Shown: positions 37,265 through 50,802, numbered from the stretch's first letter. The stretch is DNA of 64,000 nucleotides from Thunnus maccoyii (GCF_910596095.1 NC_056544.1:10091155-10155154); one strand, 5' to 3'. Numbers and translations: made by a program. The notes: generated from the sequence alone by a model not told the origin.

Positions 37265-37425
37265 AATATATCTCTGGTTATCTCCTACTGGTTAAGGCAC
37301 AGGCAACATAAACACAATGTCCACAGTTTGATTCTGGCAGTGGAGCCTTTTTGCATATTGTTCCATCTCTCATCTTGTTTCCTGTCATCTCTACTGTCAC
37401 TATGAAGACATAAAATGCCTAAACA
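37265..37425. repeat. Degenerate tRNA-derived SINE-like fragment
   Basis: ACTGGTTAAGGCACAGGCAA, a box-B-like GTTTGATTC, then TTGCATATTGTTCCATCTCT and TCCTGTCATCTCTACTGTCA follow the order of a common fish SINE (tRNA-like head, then a C/T-rich body ending near AAAATGCC). It is strongly diverged and the call is tentative. Confidence 0.35.
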
Positions 37426-38199
37426 TGTTAGCTGTGGTTGTTGAAGAAATCACTCATTCCGTGAAGGATGTAAACATTTCAGTCAAAGCCCCTCTATAAA
37501 TTGTTTTTTCTCAGTAATCTGGTTGTACAGAATTGCATGTTAACTCGTGAAAGGGTCAACTGTTGCAGCTCAGCACCCAAAGTGCTGATTGCTTCGTGGG
37601 GACAGCCCATTTATTTAACTAAATCACTCAACAGTGAAGAGATGTGATTCTTAAGTATTATCTGATAGTTGGTCTGAAGCATATAGTATATTTCCTTATG
37701 TTGGTGATATCCCCTCACAAGCACAGAAATTCAACGTAGTGAAATGGAGGATGTCTTATTTTCCACCAACAGTAAGTAAGCAAATATATTCAAATCACTC
37801 ATTCAGTGACTTCATTCAATGGTTGAACGAATGCTTAAAGGTCAGAAAAACTTCTACGTGATGTGAAACGAAACCAGTATTGCAACAGGGAGCTAAAACA
37901 ACCAACACATCATTTTTGAAAACAGCAATTCCTATCAGATGATGAATTGAGTCAGATCTTCTGTCATCCTCCCTTTTGCACAAAGATGAGGCACAGAGGG
38001 CAGGTCTTCCCACCCCCCACCCATTACCACACACACACAGACTACAGGCCACCCCCACACAGAAGAACCAAGGCAACCAGCACATTTACAAGCAACTTAC
38101 TGTCTACACACTCAGGGCAGAGGAAGGATCAGATAAAAAAACACTCTATCACGCCCTCACAGATATTCTTACTGAGACACTCCACGCGGAGGCTTTGAC

Positions 38200-38364
38200 T
38201 GTTTAATTAAGGAGCTTTTCACCTCCTGTCCCCTGAAGGAAAAGTAAACGGGTAACTTCAACCAGAGAAGAGGATCTGTGGAGCAGAGAGGACAACTCGG
38301 AGAGAAAAGAAGACTGTCGCTGCCTCTCTGTCTTGGATTCACACACAGATATTTTATTTTTCCG
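38200..38364 (+). other. b3gnt5: Probable b3gnt5 non-coding first exon
   Basis: A canonical donor (TTTTTCCG-GTAAGT) ends this segment at 38364. The next good acceptor before the coding exon is at 40710. A non-coding 5' exon separated from a single coding exon is the usual structure of this gene family. The left boundary (transcription start) is a guess. Confidence 0.5.
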
Positions 38365-40710
38365 GTAAGTGTTGCTTCTCAGTCAAGTGATGGTGTGCTT
38401 GCCCCTCCCTCCTTCCCTCCCTGTGTGCATTTCAAATCTATTTTTACAAACGGTGACTTTAGAAATATGCTAGTGGGGTGATTCACTTACACAGTGCTTG
38501 TTTTAGATGCAAGATCAACACTTGAAGGGTTGCATTTGGGCTCATTCCTGTGCTCTTTGTGTTATATATTAAAGCAGTCAGATAGAGTGTGACAAATGAC
38601 AGCAGGACAGCATGAACGTGGCAACACCTTAAGTCAATAATCTAAGTGAATTGAGTCTATAAGCAAACACAAGAATGAATGAATTCACCGCTTCAAAAGA
38701 AAACTAGAGGAATATTGAAAGAAGGCTACATTTTTTAAAATAATACTGTCTCGCACACAATACCTTAGGCTGGAAAAAAGGTCTTATCAATTAAGCACAG
38801 TCTCATTGTTGAATGATGATTGTGCACCTGTCACACGAGTCCTGTCTCTATGGGGATCTGAATCAAACAGTTCAGTTTGCAATCTATTGTGTCTTTTCTT
38901 TTTCTTATTGAGCAAATGAGTCCCGCCTCAGCGTTGGTTTGTCAAGCTGTTGTTAAGAGTATAAAGTATATAACTCAAAAACATATATGTTATAAAATAT
39001 AGTAATAATAGAAATAGTGGTAGTGTGTGTATCTTAGAGTGGATGGAACCTATTAGCTTTTCTACTGTACTATATTCTTATCTGTGTATGTTATTATACA
39101 AACAGCAGACACATGAAGGCATGTTATGGGGCTGGACAGCTGGTTATGCCTCATTCTTAAAGGGCCGGTTCAACCAAAAAATATTTTTCTCCCTAACTTA
39201 TGTTAACCTATATAGTATATCTGCACGATCAGGTAGTTTTGGTTTAATTTATTCTGTTCTTTTCAGTTTTCTGCTTCCCAATACTATGGAGGCACTTAAA
39301 GCTTTCAAAAAGTAGGTGTAGCAAAAACAGTCAACAGCAACTTGTTTTTCTGGAAACTGTGTCAATATTCTTTGCAACTACTTCCTACTGAAGAATAAGT
39401 CCTGTGTATGAAACAGTTTGAAATATGTACTCTAGTTTATCCAGAGTAACAGGGATACTGTTCCTAGAAAGCTGAAAGCTGTGGTTTTTAATGTAATTTT
39501 TCAATGCTGTGAGAACCATGTTGTGTTCAGAGTGAAGGCAGAAACCTACCCAAACTCACTATGTTGTTAGTTACCTCCAGAGGTAAGTGTAAATTGGGTG
39601 AGTAAACCTGCATCAATAACATAATCAGAAATCCTCCCTTATACTCTCATATTCATACATGCGTGGGTCACAGTTCAGGTATGTGTTCTTATCTCCTTAC
39701 TGGCCTTTGAAAGTCCATCACCCTCTATCAAATTGCTGACAAGAGTAAGCATATATAACAGATAGATCCTTTATTAAAGCCAGTCTGTAAATTAAGGTAT
39801 TTGGCCTTGCAGGGAAGAGTGTACTACATAACAAAGTACTGGGTGTATACAGTAATTGAGCAGGAGGCTAATGTGAACCAGAGGTGAAGCAGAGTTTCTC
39901 ATTATCAGGCTGACAGAAAAGAGAGCCATTCTGAGCCAGTGACCCCATTAGGCACAGGCCATCCAATGATGTTTAAAAAGCTCTCGGGGTGCGGTGGGAG
40001 TCCCAGGCCCCGGGCCCATCATGATCCCCCCTTGGTTTTAGCCCAGGCCCGGGCGGAAGCAGGCTATTCTCGTCCCGCATTGTGCTGCAGAGCTATTCTG
40101 GCGCTGTCCATTGTGTCCGAATGCTTTCCATGACTCTCAGCGATTTCAGTGGGTCCGCACCTTAAACCCCTCCATTATGGACCAGCTTGTATTGCAACAT
40201 TTGCTGTGTTAGCTTTTGCATTCAGTACACCCCACCCCACCCCCACACCCACCCACTAACTTTTGACTTTTCAGCTAACGTTACTACTCCTGCACATAAG
40301 CAGGAGCACATGCTTTCTCTTTCTGACTGATAAACAAAAGTGTGGTCCTCTTTTACTGTGAGAAACATATTTAATTGAATCAAAAATGTCAATGACATCC
40401 AGAGTTGATTCATGTCTTAAGTTGATTGCAGATCATCAGATTTATTAATAGTCATCACAGAATGCTGCACTAGACAACACATCAAGAAAAATTAAGAAAA
40501 TCATGACCCAGCATGAGACCAGATGGAGCAAATAGGGAAGGTATTGGTTAAGCAGCAATTGAGAAAGTATGGTGGGTTTTTTTTACATTTTCAATTCCCC
40601 CTTTTGGAAGAAAAAGAAGCTGAGGTTCTACTCTCTTCCACATTTGGTTTCATCAGTCATCAGTCGTCATGAAACTGTGTCACCACAGCAAATGTGTTCT
40701 CTTTTCTCAG

Positions 40711-41030
40711 AGCTTCGAAGTGACAGCCTCATGGGTGAAAGATGAATGTCCAGCCGCTGGGTGACTGTGAGCGTGTGAGGGATTCTTCTGCGATGGAGGA
40801 CGTTTCCCAGCAGATCCAGTGACTCCCACCACCACCTTATGCCTCCTGCTGAATGTGGAAAGCCTAGGATGGAAGACCCACCAAGTGCTGCACTGAGGCA
40901 CTGGAACAACACTCTGAACCTCCACCACCTCTGCCACATTGCCTCCTCCTCACACGCTGATAAAACCAGCTGCTTCACCACCATCACCAACCAGACAGGG
41001 ACCACCGCCACCGGGTGACAAGATTCCAGG
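40711..41030 (+). other. b3gnt5: b3gnt5 5' UTR part of the coding exon
   Basis: The acceptor GTTCTCTTTTCTCAG ends at 40710, and 320 non-coding bases lead to the ATG at 41031. Several short upstream ATGs are present (for example 40733 and 40743). Confidence 0.5.
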
Positions 41031-42194
41031 ATGTTTGTGAATTTCCGCCGGATACGAAAATGCCAGTGTGTGCAGCTGATGACCACCTGCCTGGTACTGT
41101 CAGTGGTGATGGTTTGCTGGGAGCAGCTCGACAACAGTGTCGTCAGCCATGTCAAGTCCTACTCCTACCGCTACCTGGTGAACCGCTTCGCCTACATCAA
41201 CAAGAGCCTCACCATCCCACGTGAGCAGGCCCGGAGCTTCAGCAATTTCCGTTACCTGCTGGACCATCCAGATAAGTGCACCGGCAAGGACGTCCTCTTG
41301 CTGCTCTTTGTCAAAACATCCCCAGAGAACATTGAGAGGCGTAAAGCCATCAGATCCACCTGGGGTAATGAGACCTACATCCAAAACTCCCTGGGAGTGA
41401 CAGTGAAGGTGGTGTTCGCCTTGGGAGCGCCTCAGACCAAAAAAGACGAGCCCTCCTTGAGCAAGAGGAGCAGGGTCGGTTTTCAGGAGCAGCTCATCCA
41501 CGAGGACGGTCTCCATGGCGATTTGATCCAACAAGACTTTTTAGACTCCTTCCACAACCTGACACTGAAGCTGATCCTGCAGTTCCACTGGATGCACAGC
41601 CGCTGCGCCCACGCCCGCTTCCTCATGACCGCTGACGACGACATCTTCGTTCACATGCCCAACCTGGTGAGCTACCTGCAGGACATGAGCAGCAGAGGAG
41701 TCACAGACTTTTGGATTGGTCGAGTGCACAGAGGGGCGCCACCAATCCGCAGCAAGGACAGCAAGTATTATGTGTCCTTTGAGATGTACCAGTGGTTGTC
41801 TTACCCTGACTACACAGCTGGGGCGGGGTACGTGGTCTCCAGGGACGTAGCGGACAAAATCTATCAAGCCACGCTGACCCTGAACGCCTCCCTTTACATA
41901 GATGATGTGTTTATGGGTATCTGTGCCAATGCTATCGGTGTGTCACCGCAGGAGCACCTCTATTTCTCAGGGGAGGGCAAGGCGCCCTACCACCTGTGTA
42001 TCTATGACCAGATGATGACGTCACATGGTCATGTGGAGGATATCTATGACCTGTGGAAGGCGGCGACACACCCGCAGGTGAAACAGAGGACCTCTGGACT
42101 CATAGGGAGGCTGTACTGCACAGCTGTGAAAATGGCACTGCTTTGTAAACCCTACTATTTCAACACCTACCCCTGCAAGGCAGCCTTTTTGTAG
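41031..42194 (+). CDS. b3gnt5: Lactosylceramide 1,3-N-acetyl-beta-D-glucosaminyltransferase 5 (B3GNT5)
   Basis: This Golgi enzyme transfers GlcNAc from UDP-GlcNAc in beta-1,3 linkage to lactosylceramide, making Lc3Cer, the first committed step of lacto- and neolacto-series glycolipids. The frame is 387 residues, intronless, against about 378 in human. It has the type II layout: a basic cytosolic tail (RRIRK, 6-10), one membrane segment (about 14-31), a stem beginning [20 protein letters not shown], then the galactosyltransferase family 31 (GT31) domain from about residue 85. Family motifs are [12 protein letters not shown] (103-114), the metal-binding DDD in LMTADDDIF (202-204), [25 protein letters not shown] and IDDVFMG (290-296). 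N-glycosylation sequons are seen at NKS, NET, NLT and NAS. The [12 protein letters not shown] segment and the C-terminal NTYPCKAAF identify B3GNT5 among its paralogues. The start codon gives the expected short tail before the anchor. Confidence 0.97.
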   Translation: MFVNFRRIRKCQCVQLMTTCLVLSVVMVCWEQLDNSVVSHVKSYSYRYLVNRFAYINKSLTIPREQARSFSNFRYLLDHPDKCTGKDVLLLLFVKTSPENIERRKAIRSTWGNETYIQNSLGVTVKVVFALGAPQTKKDEPSLSKRSRVGFQEQLIHEDGLHGDLIQQDFLDSFHNLTLKLILQFHWMHSRCAHARFLMTADDDIFVHMPNLVSYLQDMSSRGVTDFWIGRVHRGAPPIRSKDSKYYVSFEMYQWLSYPDYTAGAGYVVSRDVADKIYQATLTLNASLYIDDVFMGICANAIGVSPQEHLYFSGEGKAPYHLCIYDQMMTSHGHVEDIYDLWKAATHPQVKQRTSGLIGRLYCTAVKMALLCKPYYFNTYPCKAAFL

Positions 42195-43040
42195 TATTAT
42201 TCAGGTTTGTGTGTGTCAGTGTTTGAAAGAGAGAGAGCGCATGTGTCATCAATCATAATGAAGTAAGGATCATCGCTGCGAATATTACCTCAGTCCTTTC
42301 AGTCGGACACCCATGTCTGTCAGAACACTGGAGTGTGTGTTGGGTGTTGCGAGACACAAAGAGACCAGACGATTGATGTCTGATACTGTTAGTGTGAGAT
42401 CACCAACGCATCACTGACCTCTGGCCTTGGGCGTTTAGTAATGTGACAACACTGGCTTTGCATTGACAGCAGAATGTGTTGAAAATAGGTCCTGAAAAGA
42501 TATTGTCCCAACCTCACTCACAAATGGGATTTTAAATCAACTAACTCATTTGTTTTTGCATGTCAGTCAGTCAATTCAGAGAGTACTTCCTCCCTATCTT
42601 GGATTTCCACTGCTGTGATACACAAAACAGTTGCAAAAACATTTTCCTATCATGAATGCCACCTCTATCACCGGCAAATACCTGTTGAATTACTTTATTC
42701 AAACTATCTATATACTTACAGGATGGTTCTAAAATAATGACGCAAAGCAGAAGTAACACATTTGGACTTCCTTATGTGAGTCAAAATATATAGTCGGTCA
42801 GTGACCTGTCAGATCTAAAAATGTCCACACGTCATGAAGTGTAAAATTCCAAACAGTGAGATAAACTGTAGAATAGATGTGTAATTGAACAGGCTTTAGA
42901 AACAGTTCCTGTGTTCAAAATTATAATGATGAAGTGTGGGTTCTAAATTGAACTTCATTGAACTTCATAAAATTCATCTTTTTTATGTAACTGAAATTGT
43001 GAAACATGTTTTTTAATTAAATAAAATCTCCACTCTGTTC
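42195..43040 (+). other. b3gnt5: b3gnt5 3' UTR with polyadenylation signal
   Basis: After the TAG at 42192-42194 the sequence is AT-rich and non-coding. AATAAA occurs at 43019-43024, and T/GT-rich sequence follows (TTTATTATTGTTAGTAGTTG), so the message probably ends near 43040. Earlier or later signals cannot be excluded. Confidence 0.55.
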
Positions 43041-43791
43041 TCAGTGGTGTAAAAGAGTTTCAAATATTGTCAAAGTGCTTCTTTATTATTGTTAGTAGTT
43101 GTCATCAGTCATGTTATTTTGTTGGCCAGGAAACATGAGCTCAGGAAACTTCTGTTAATACACTTGGGAACAGCTGAAGATTTTACCTGTTTGACTGCAC
43201 AACTTTTAGCTTTTTCAATACAACTTCAGCGCTCCAATACATGTCAGAATATCACAACACAGCAGCAGGATCTTTGTTTTTTTCACTAATGATTTCATTA
43301 TTTGTGATATGTGGCTCTGTGGTGAGGAAAGGTTTGATTCTGCACCCTGCCATTTCAGTTGAATGAGGTTTATTTCCACAGAGATATTCAAATCAGGTGG
43401 CTTGGATGCTCTAATGTGCTACGAGGTGAGAAAAGGGAAAGCTGTCTAGTCTGTAGTATCACTACGTTTCCTCTTTATCAAAGGGGAACTACTGATTTTA
43501 CACATCAAAGTCTGTCTACAGGTCTTTGGGAGTGCTACTGCAGAGGTGAGAAAAAAGGCCTTTTTTAGCTCCAGAGGGAGCTGCCAAAAGTTTGGTAAAT
43601 TTCCTCAAGTGGTGCAACTTGAGGCAAGGGTGTGGAGTTAGAAAGAAGTGACCAACTGTAGCCCACTCTGCTTGAGGCTAGCAGCTCGAGGCTACACTAA
43701 CTCACTAGCATAACACACCTGAATCTCTGACCAAACTGTCAGTGGTCAAGTTGCATTGTGGGTAATGTAGGCACCAGGTTTTGACAAGCAA

Positions 43792-44858
43792 GCATAGGCA
43801 CCTGAGCAAGTGGAGCAAATGCACCCCCATTATTCTATTCAGGGGAGCAAAGTTATGGTTTTGCTACCTGACTTTTTGTGTTTTTAAAAATAAACTTATC
43901 ATCATACAATCCCCACAATCAGGTGATTATATTTAAGTAGCCTATATCAATGGTCATTTTACTATTTTCAGCAGCTGACAAAAAAAGTAATGAAAAAATT
44001 AGACAATTTTAGACCACCCTGGAGTTGGTTCAGTCCAACCTCTCGTGAGAGAGAGACAGACAGACAGAGCAGAGCAGAGCTTTTCCTCACAGCGCCAAAG
44101 TGTCTGAATTAACAAACAGTCCAATGTTCAGCAGTGGAAAGTGACTTATTTAGACTCCTACAGGATACTCTGCTTTAGTTTCAGTTTTAGTCTGATTTTG
44201 GATGGAATTATTTTTAAATATGATGACCCATCACTCCAAGTGATGATTTGTCATCTGTCTGCTCTGTGCTGTGCTCTCAATATTATGATTATCCTCTCAT
44301 TTTCTCATACAGGGTAAATAAAAGCTGCAAGTGTACTATAAGGGGCAGTAAGGCCTAGTCCTCAACTAAAATGGAACCTTGAGGTGCAAAAGTCACATTC
44401 TGTGTTGTGGATTAAAATAGTCCTTGATTTGAGTTAATGTAAATTAAAATAATCTGCTTTTGGATTGGAATTAGATAGTTGTTTGTCCTTGTTTAACCTT
44501 GAAGATGACCTAGTAGTCTGCAACCTACTGCCATTTTAGGCTACATAATGTTTTTATAAATATAATTTCAAATATGAAATAGCCATTCTTCCAATAATCA
44601 TTTCCTGTCCTCATCCACTCTATTATATATTGTTCTTGATCCATTCCTGGTTTTCATAGCACCCTCAATCTAACTAATCTAGACTAGTGCAGGTGGCTGT
44701 TTCTTGACTTAATCCAAGTGGTTAGGTGCTGTAGAAAGGCAGGAAATTAGTTTTAAACTAAAAAAAATTTTCTGGGGGAGGGCCCCAGACCCCTCTCACC
44801 AATTATGTATCTTTCCAAGTTTGCTCCCCCATTTTAAAACATAACCAGGCGCCTATGC
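43792..44858. mobile_element. TIR element with GCATAGGCRCCTG ends
   Basis: The left end GCATAGGCACCTG and the reverse complement of the right end GCATAGGCGCCTG differ at one base. The inner right flank has the CCCCCAGAAAATTTT-type motif common in such fish repeats. The 1067-base body has no transposase. Confidence 0.5.
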
Positions 44859-45261
44859 AAGGAAGAACAATACATGGAATTAAAGACATAAAAAAAAGTG
44901 GTCTATCTGCATCGATTCTGATCTCTCTGACAATATTATACAACTACAAGTGCAATGCTAATGTGGAGTACTCTTTCAAGACTTATTTAAAGGTGAAATA
45001 TTGCATTTTAATGTTTCACTGCCATAAAGTTGTGTCAATAGTAGGAACCAGATTAAGAAAAGAATTGTCGAATTGATGCAGCAGAGGCAGACATCCTGAG
45101 TTTTTGTCACTAATTTGCATCAATCACCAAAAACACTGGATCCCAGGCCATAGCTAGGATCTTAGATATACTAAGATCCTATAAATCCAAGCTGGACTCC
45201 ACCCAGAGATCATTTTAAAGAGACTTGAAAATTCTGTAAATTGTTTCTGTAAAAGCAATGG

Positions 45262-45500
45262 TTTGACATTTTGGGAAATTTGTTTATTTGCTTTCTTGTT
45301 GAGAGGTAGCTGTGAAAATTGATCCCACTCTCATGTCTGTACCCTAAATATGAAGCTACAACCAGCAGCTGGTTAGCTTAGCTTAGCATAAAGACTTGAA
45401 ACAAGGAGAAACAGCTAGCCTGGTTCTGTTTAGAGGTAACAAAGTCTACATACTAGCACCTCTAAAAGCTCACTAATTAGCATGTAATAGCTCAGTAGCA
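45262..45500 (+). repeat. Dispersed fish repeat (GAAGCTACAACCAGCAGCTG family), copy 1
   Basis: It begins TTTGACATTTTGGGAAAT, contains CTCTCATGTCTGTACCCTAA and then GAAGCTACAACCAGCAGCTG, GGTTAGCTTAGCTTAGCATA, AGAAACAGCTAGCCTGG. Two further pieces of the same family lie at 48745-48860 (minus) and 49077-49205 (plus), allowing direct comparison within the window. Confidence 0.7.
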
Positions 45501-45545
45501 GTAACTTCATGGAGCTTGTGTGGTTGCCAGGCAACCAGTGGAAGC

Positions 45546-46553
45546 CCTGTTCACATCTGGCATTAACATGCATTTTGGGTGATCCGAACACAAGTGGACA
45601 GCTCTAAGTACGTCAGTTCACACCTGGGATTAGAATGCGTCTCCACATGCATTGTAAGTGACCACTTGTGATCAGATCTCACTTCCCTGCTCTATATGCA
45701 AATAAACACGTATATCATTTCTGTTTGCAAAGACCAAATGCATTGTTATTTTCAACTGACAGGAGGCAGCAATGCACTTCCCATGCCTTGTCTTGTCTGA
45801 AATTAAAAGAAGTTTGCAAGGACCTTGGTGCACGGATAAAATCCAAACCCTTTGGCCCAAATGGAAATCAGACAGCATGTTATAATAATAAATTACTCTT
45901 CTTGGCTTTTGACTCGCAGAGCTTTTATTGCACTTACAGTAACATAATGAGTTGTCACTGCCTGTCTCTCCTCTGCTCCGCCCAGTGTGTGTGGAGCCGG
46001 AGGGGCTGAGCCCCACCCTCAGTGAAACACAGAGAGTAGAGGAGAGTAGTGCGACCATAAATAACAGCAAAACACAGTAGAGACTCAAACTGAGCTGAAA
46101 TTAAACAAGTGCACATAAATTGGGTAAATAACATAAACTGTGTTTTGCTGTCATTTATTTCTCTGCTCTCCTCTGCTCTCAGTGTTTGACTAGGGGCAGG
46201 GCTCAGCCTCTCTGGCTCCACATACACGGAGCGGAGCAGAGGAGAGACAGACAGCAACAACTGCACTACACTGTCATTCATTTCTCGTTGTTTGCACGTG
46301 AATGAGTGCGTACTTCCACTTACAAAGGGGACATCAGTTGAGTAGGTGATCGTTCAATGTAGCCCAAGACACATTGCATACACACTACTAAAACAATGTG
46401 GCCATATGCAGCCCACACCACCTGCAAATGAGGTCTGAGCAATCGGATCTAAATGCGTTCTCAATGTGTCTTGGGTGCATTCACACCTATACTAACAACT
46501 GCCCGCTTGTGATCGGATCACCCAAGACGTATTTAATACCAGGAGTAAACAGA
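45546..46553. mobile_element. TIR element with GGGTGATCCGAACACAAG ends
   Basis: The left end contains CTGTTCACATCTGGCATTAA and TTGGGTGATCCGAACACAAG. The right end, reverse-complemented, contains CTGTTTACTCCTGGTATTAA and TTGGGTGATCCGATCACAAG at the same spacing. Inverted similarity also occurs further inside (GGAGCC.GAGG.GCTGAGCCC against GGGCTCAGCCTCTCTGGCTCC-type sequence). The body of about 1 kb lacks a transposase. It is probably a hAT-type non-autonomous element. Confidence 0.6.
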
Positions 46554-48744
46554 GCGGACTAAACAGGATTCAAAGAAGACTCTGCACAGGTAAGCGATTA
46601 AGCGTATTTCTCAGAATGTCACACTGTTCCTTCAATCTGGATTTTTTTACAGAGAAGGTACAAGTGGTCACTAGAGAGCACACTTCAACGTTCAAACATT
46701 TGCTTTTAGGAAATTATGTACATTTTTTTTGCAGATGGAAACTTCAAAATACAGTACAGACACAACAGAGACAGTGTTTTTCCAAAATGTCTAAAATTAC
46801 TAAAAAAGTCAAGATAAAACAATCTTGTGTAAAAGAGTTATTTACAGTTGACCAGTTAAGCAGAGCATACAATTAATACAAAACTAATATGTATCTTTTA
46901 AAATCTGTCACAAGACGAAGTGCCCAGATTACTGTGAAATGTAAAAAATAATATTCCACAGTCAGTTTAGGCAGGAAACAATCAACCACTGTGCAGTGCA
47001 GATGTACATGCATTCAGACAAATGCTCTGACACCATTTGGTTTTAAGAAGCCAAGCACCACACAAATCAACCTGAAGACTGGATCCCTCCATGTGTTTTC
47101 TCTTCTTCCCCATAGCAACAGTTTGCTAAGCAGCAGGATGAGTGTATGTGATACACAAGCCTCATTAGAGTGGAAGTGCAAACATCTTGTATGAAACCAC
47201 ACCACAATATACTACAAAAATCACGTCTTTATAAGGGAAGGAATGGGCTTTGTGTACAGGAGTGTGTGTACTGGAATGCTGCTCACTATGATTTTGTTTT
47301 AGCTGTTTACCATCTGACATGTGATGAGCCAAAAATAACCCCAGAGTGTCTGATCCACTGAGGCATCTGGCACACTGCTAACAGCAATAACTGAAGCTGG
47401 TCCTGTGTCACTGGTCAACAGACATGAGTTAAATAATGTCGTAAACCTTCACAGACAAACATAAATGGTGGTCATTTTTCAGTTGTGTGACTGATTTAAT
47501 CAGGCCTGGGGAAAATACCATTCATGAAAACAATATCTTGCAACAATAAGCCAAGACAGAATTTAAATTCTAACATTCACAGATCAATGGAATTGTATGA
47601 AAATGCAGTTATTTATCTGTTATGTCAGGAAATGCTTCTTATATTTATCTGTATTGTTCATTCCCCACAATATGGTATATTATCATCTCTGCTGCAGTGA
47701 CAGCCAAGATTTCTCAATAAGAATTTTCACCAAATTTCATCTCAATAAGTATCCATATTTCTTATATAATGTCCGAGTGACTGCCAGTTTAAGGTCATGA
47801 AAATGTGACCCTCTGCTCACTTCACCTCGACTCGTTGTGAATTGTCTATATGTTTATTTACAGCACCTCATACAGAAACGTGATGTTGCCTGGATTAGTT
47901 GTTCTCCAAACAGCTGCTCTGTTTCCAAGCAACATATAAAGGAGAATACTCACACAAAGGATTTAGGCAGGTCTAAAAACACGACCAGCTGCCTATATCT
48001 GTTTACTAAACTGAGGTAACTGACTGTTTTTAAAATTGCCCATGGTTAAATATTTGGTTGTCTACTTAAAGGTGAATAAATATTCCAATTATGTTCATTT
48101 AAATTAGGAAATCTGATAATGTCATGTACAATGTGCAAGCTGTTTGGTCTAATTTCCCTGGGAGATGGGAACTGGTTTGTTATTTTTAGATTTACTCCAA
48201 TGATTGTGACAGGGAATCAGTCCATGTAGAGTCACACAGAACAATGAAGCTAATCTTTAATTGCCTCCCAAATGGTGTTTTAGCAAAATAATTGTGTTGA
48301 CAAAGTTGACATGCTAAATATAGTTGCAGACTATGTTCATCAGTGCCCCAGTTGAGTACAGTCCCCCACAGGGAGGCTTTACTGTAGCCAATAAAAAATT
48401 ATTTTAAGAGGTAATCTATCTTGGAATAAGAATTGGCGCCTCTCTGTGGAAAATGGCAACAACTATCGAAGATGATTTACACAGGTGGAGAAGTCTGTGT
48501 TTCTTTGTTAAACAGAGTAACAGTGCTAAATACATTTCATAGGTTGATGTAGGCTACTGATGTTGCAGATGTTGCCCATTTGACTTCTGAACAGCTTTTA
48601 TGCCAATATAGATAAGAAACAATTTATCTGGCAGGAGGGCAACAGCTAGGCTGGCTGCCTACTGGTGCCTTCAGGGCTAATTTATTAGCACTCTATACAA
48701 AAAAAAGTTATAGTTTTAGAGGAAGTCACTGCAGCCAGCCAAGA

Positions 48745-48860
48745 AATAGTCAAAACCCCCTTGTTATAATGCTAAGCTAAGCTAACAGTCTGCTGGCTGT
48801 GGTAACTCTCAACAAGGAAGCGAATAGATGTACTTCCCAAAATGTGAAACTATTCCTTGA
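48745..48860 (-). repeat. Dispersed fish repeat, copy 2 (5' half, minus strand)
   Basis: The reverse complement reads ...TTTTGGGAAGTACATCTATT, CGCTTCCTTGTTGAGAGTTA, CCAGCAGACTG, TTAGCTTAGCTTAGCAT. This is the first half of the family seen at 45262-45500. Confidence 0.65.
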
Positions 48861-49076
48861 AGGTACAAGGTGATCTAGGAGTCCCAAACATACAGTACAG
48901 GTTTATTATTCAGGTATATGTATGAGTTGGTGAATCAGAGGCTAAACACATGAATTGACATGGACTCTAGGAAATGTTGCTTACTGGTGACTTGTAAGTT
49001 ATGAGAAAACTGGAGCTTGAGAATAATTGTATTGCTTCAAATACATTAGATACATGTAACAAATTAACAGATTAAA

Positions 49077-49205
49077 TATGAAGCTACAACCAGCAGCTGG
49101 TTAGCTTAGTTTAGCATAAAGACTGGAAACAGGGGGAAACAGCTAGCCTGGCTCTCTGTACAAAAGTAACACAATCTGCCTGTCAGCACGTCTACAGCTC
49201 ATCAA
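49077..49205 (+). repeat. Dispersed fish repeat, copy 3 (3' half, plus strand)
   Basis: GAAGCTACAACCAGCAGCTG, GGTTAGCTTAGTTTAGCATA, GGGGGAAACAGCTAGCCTGG matches the 45262-45500 copy almost exactly over its shared part. Confidence 0.7.
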
Positions 49206-50459
49206 CAGATTTCCCTCCTTCATGTCAGAATTTGGTGTCACTGACAGGAAAAGGGTCTGGGCCAGCTTTCTAAAGGCTATGGAGGATTAATACAGCAGTC
49301 TTTTGGGGGCTGTAAGACAGAATAGATTGTCCATTACTTCCAAATATGACATTTTATTTAAAAAAAACAAACCATACAGGTTCCAAACATGTCGCTCTAT
49401 TCTTACACAGCCCGTGCAAAAAAAAATCCTTTCTTATGTTTATGAGACCTTTTGTTTACATTTTAATTATTCTACAGATTAAATTAGAAGACAATGGAAG
49501 AATTATATGTAAAATAATGAATTGGAATCAGTTATAGATAACTCATTCACTATTCTTAGCTGCAATACTGATAGACAAAATCTAAAAGATTATTCAGGCT
49601 ACATTATACACCATTATGGAGAGATGAGCTGGACTTTTACTCTCCTCTATGTATTACATGAAGTTTAGTTTTAGAAATTGGCACATACTATATGTATACA
49701 TGTTTTGGAAATCAAGGAGGACAGAGTATTTTTTAAGAAGAGTGAAAGATATTGGAAGATGAAGGTGTACAGTGCAAAAAATAACCATAATGCAAATCTA
49801 ACTGAAATATTAATATTTAACAAGAAAGACCATCATTCCATGTTGGTTCTGTTATACTTTTAAGCTCAGAGGATAAATGTCCTTTCTGTACATACATTTC
49901 TGATTGTATATATTTTAAAATAACATTTTTGCAGAAAATAACTTTTCTGCAAAAGAGTACAGGCCTAAACCAGGACACACTGTGCAGAAGTAAAATGCTT
50001 TGTTTTTATCCACAGGACATACGCAATACCCTTCGTAACTTCTACAAACCCAGTGACTATTGTTTTGAAACTCAAACCAGTTCTGTTTTCCCGTTCAGAC
50101 AAGGAAAACAGATGCGTCAACAAAGACAACCACACAATAACAAGATAGGAATCCATTTTTTGTGCCAGAATATGAATGCATTCAGCTTACATGAGGTCTC
50201 ACAGAGTAAATAATTCTGCATATACTGAAACCTGCTGGGTAGAGTAGAGAGGATTGGGCTGACGAAATCTTTCGAAATGAGCTCTGGAAACATACAGTTG
50301 CAGAGGTCAAATATAGACCCCCCACAGACATGTCTGAACTTAGTCATTATTTAAGACATTTGGAGAGGGAACAAATAAATTAGAAAAGAAAACAAACAAA
50401 AGTTAAGATATTTGGTGATCCTGGTTTTCTGCTTAACCAACATAACTGTAAACCTGCTG

Positions 50460-50802
50460 CTTATTACTTACTCTGCAGAGTCCCTCTCAATCTTTAAGAA
50501 AAGACTATAGACCCAGCTTTTTTTCGCGAATACCTCTGCACTTGACGGCCTGAAGGAAGAGAAAAAACAAAAATACAAAAAAAAAAAATCTGCTTCTATG
50601 CAATCTATGCACACTATGCATTGCCTCTATGCACTGCCTGTTGGCATCTATGTCCTCTTGGACTCAAACTTAGCTTTATGGCACTTACTCATGTTGTTCT
50701 CTCCTGACTAGATCCCTGCTTGTGTTGTATCAGCTCTAAGATGTATGTTACTTTGGATTAAAGCATCTGCTAAATGAAATTGTAAATTGTAATTGTAAAT
50801 TG
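50460..50802 (+). repeat. Retroelement 3'-end-like repeat
   Basis: Ends TTGGATTAAAGCATCTGCTA then AATGAAATTGTAAATTG repeats, the form of 3' tail seen on many fish LINE/SINE elements. It immediately abuts the next element at 50803. No reverse-transcriptase frame is present. Confidence 0.45.

Larger units (their letters stand above)
27720..38190. other. Repeat-rich intergenic region between tbl1xr1 and b3gnt5
   Basis: No gene is supported here. Most of the recognisable content is old mobile-element sequence, listed separately. The longest open frame (28318-28764, minus, 148 codons) runs through a tandemly repeated fish element and has no recognisable domain. Confidence 0.7.

Noticed and set aside
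40667-41155. 162-codon minus-strand frame opposite the start of b3gnt5
   Set aside because: It overlaps the 5' UTR and first codons of b3gnt5 in antisense; a shadow of GC-richer exon sequence.
41100-41867. Antisense frames within b3gnt5 (144 and 108 codons)
   Set aside because: They mirror the codon bias of the true + strand gene and resemble no protein.
45668-46281. Frames of 108-138 codons on both strands
   Set aside because: They lie inside a TIR-flanked repeat with inverted internal sequence, which gives open frames on both strands by composition.
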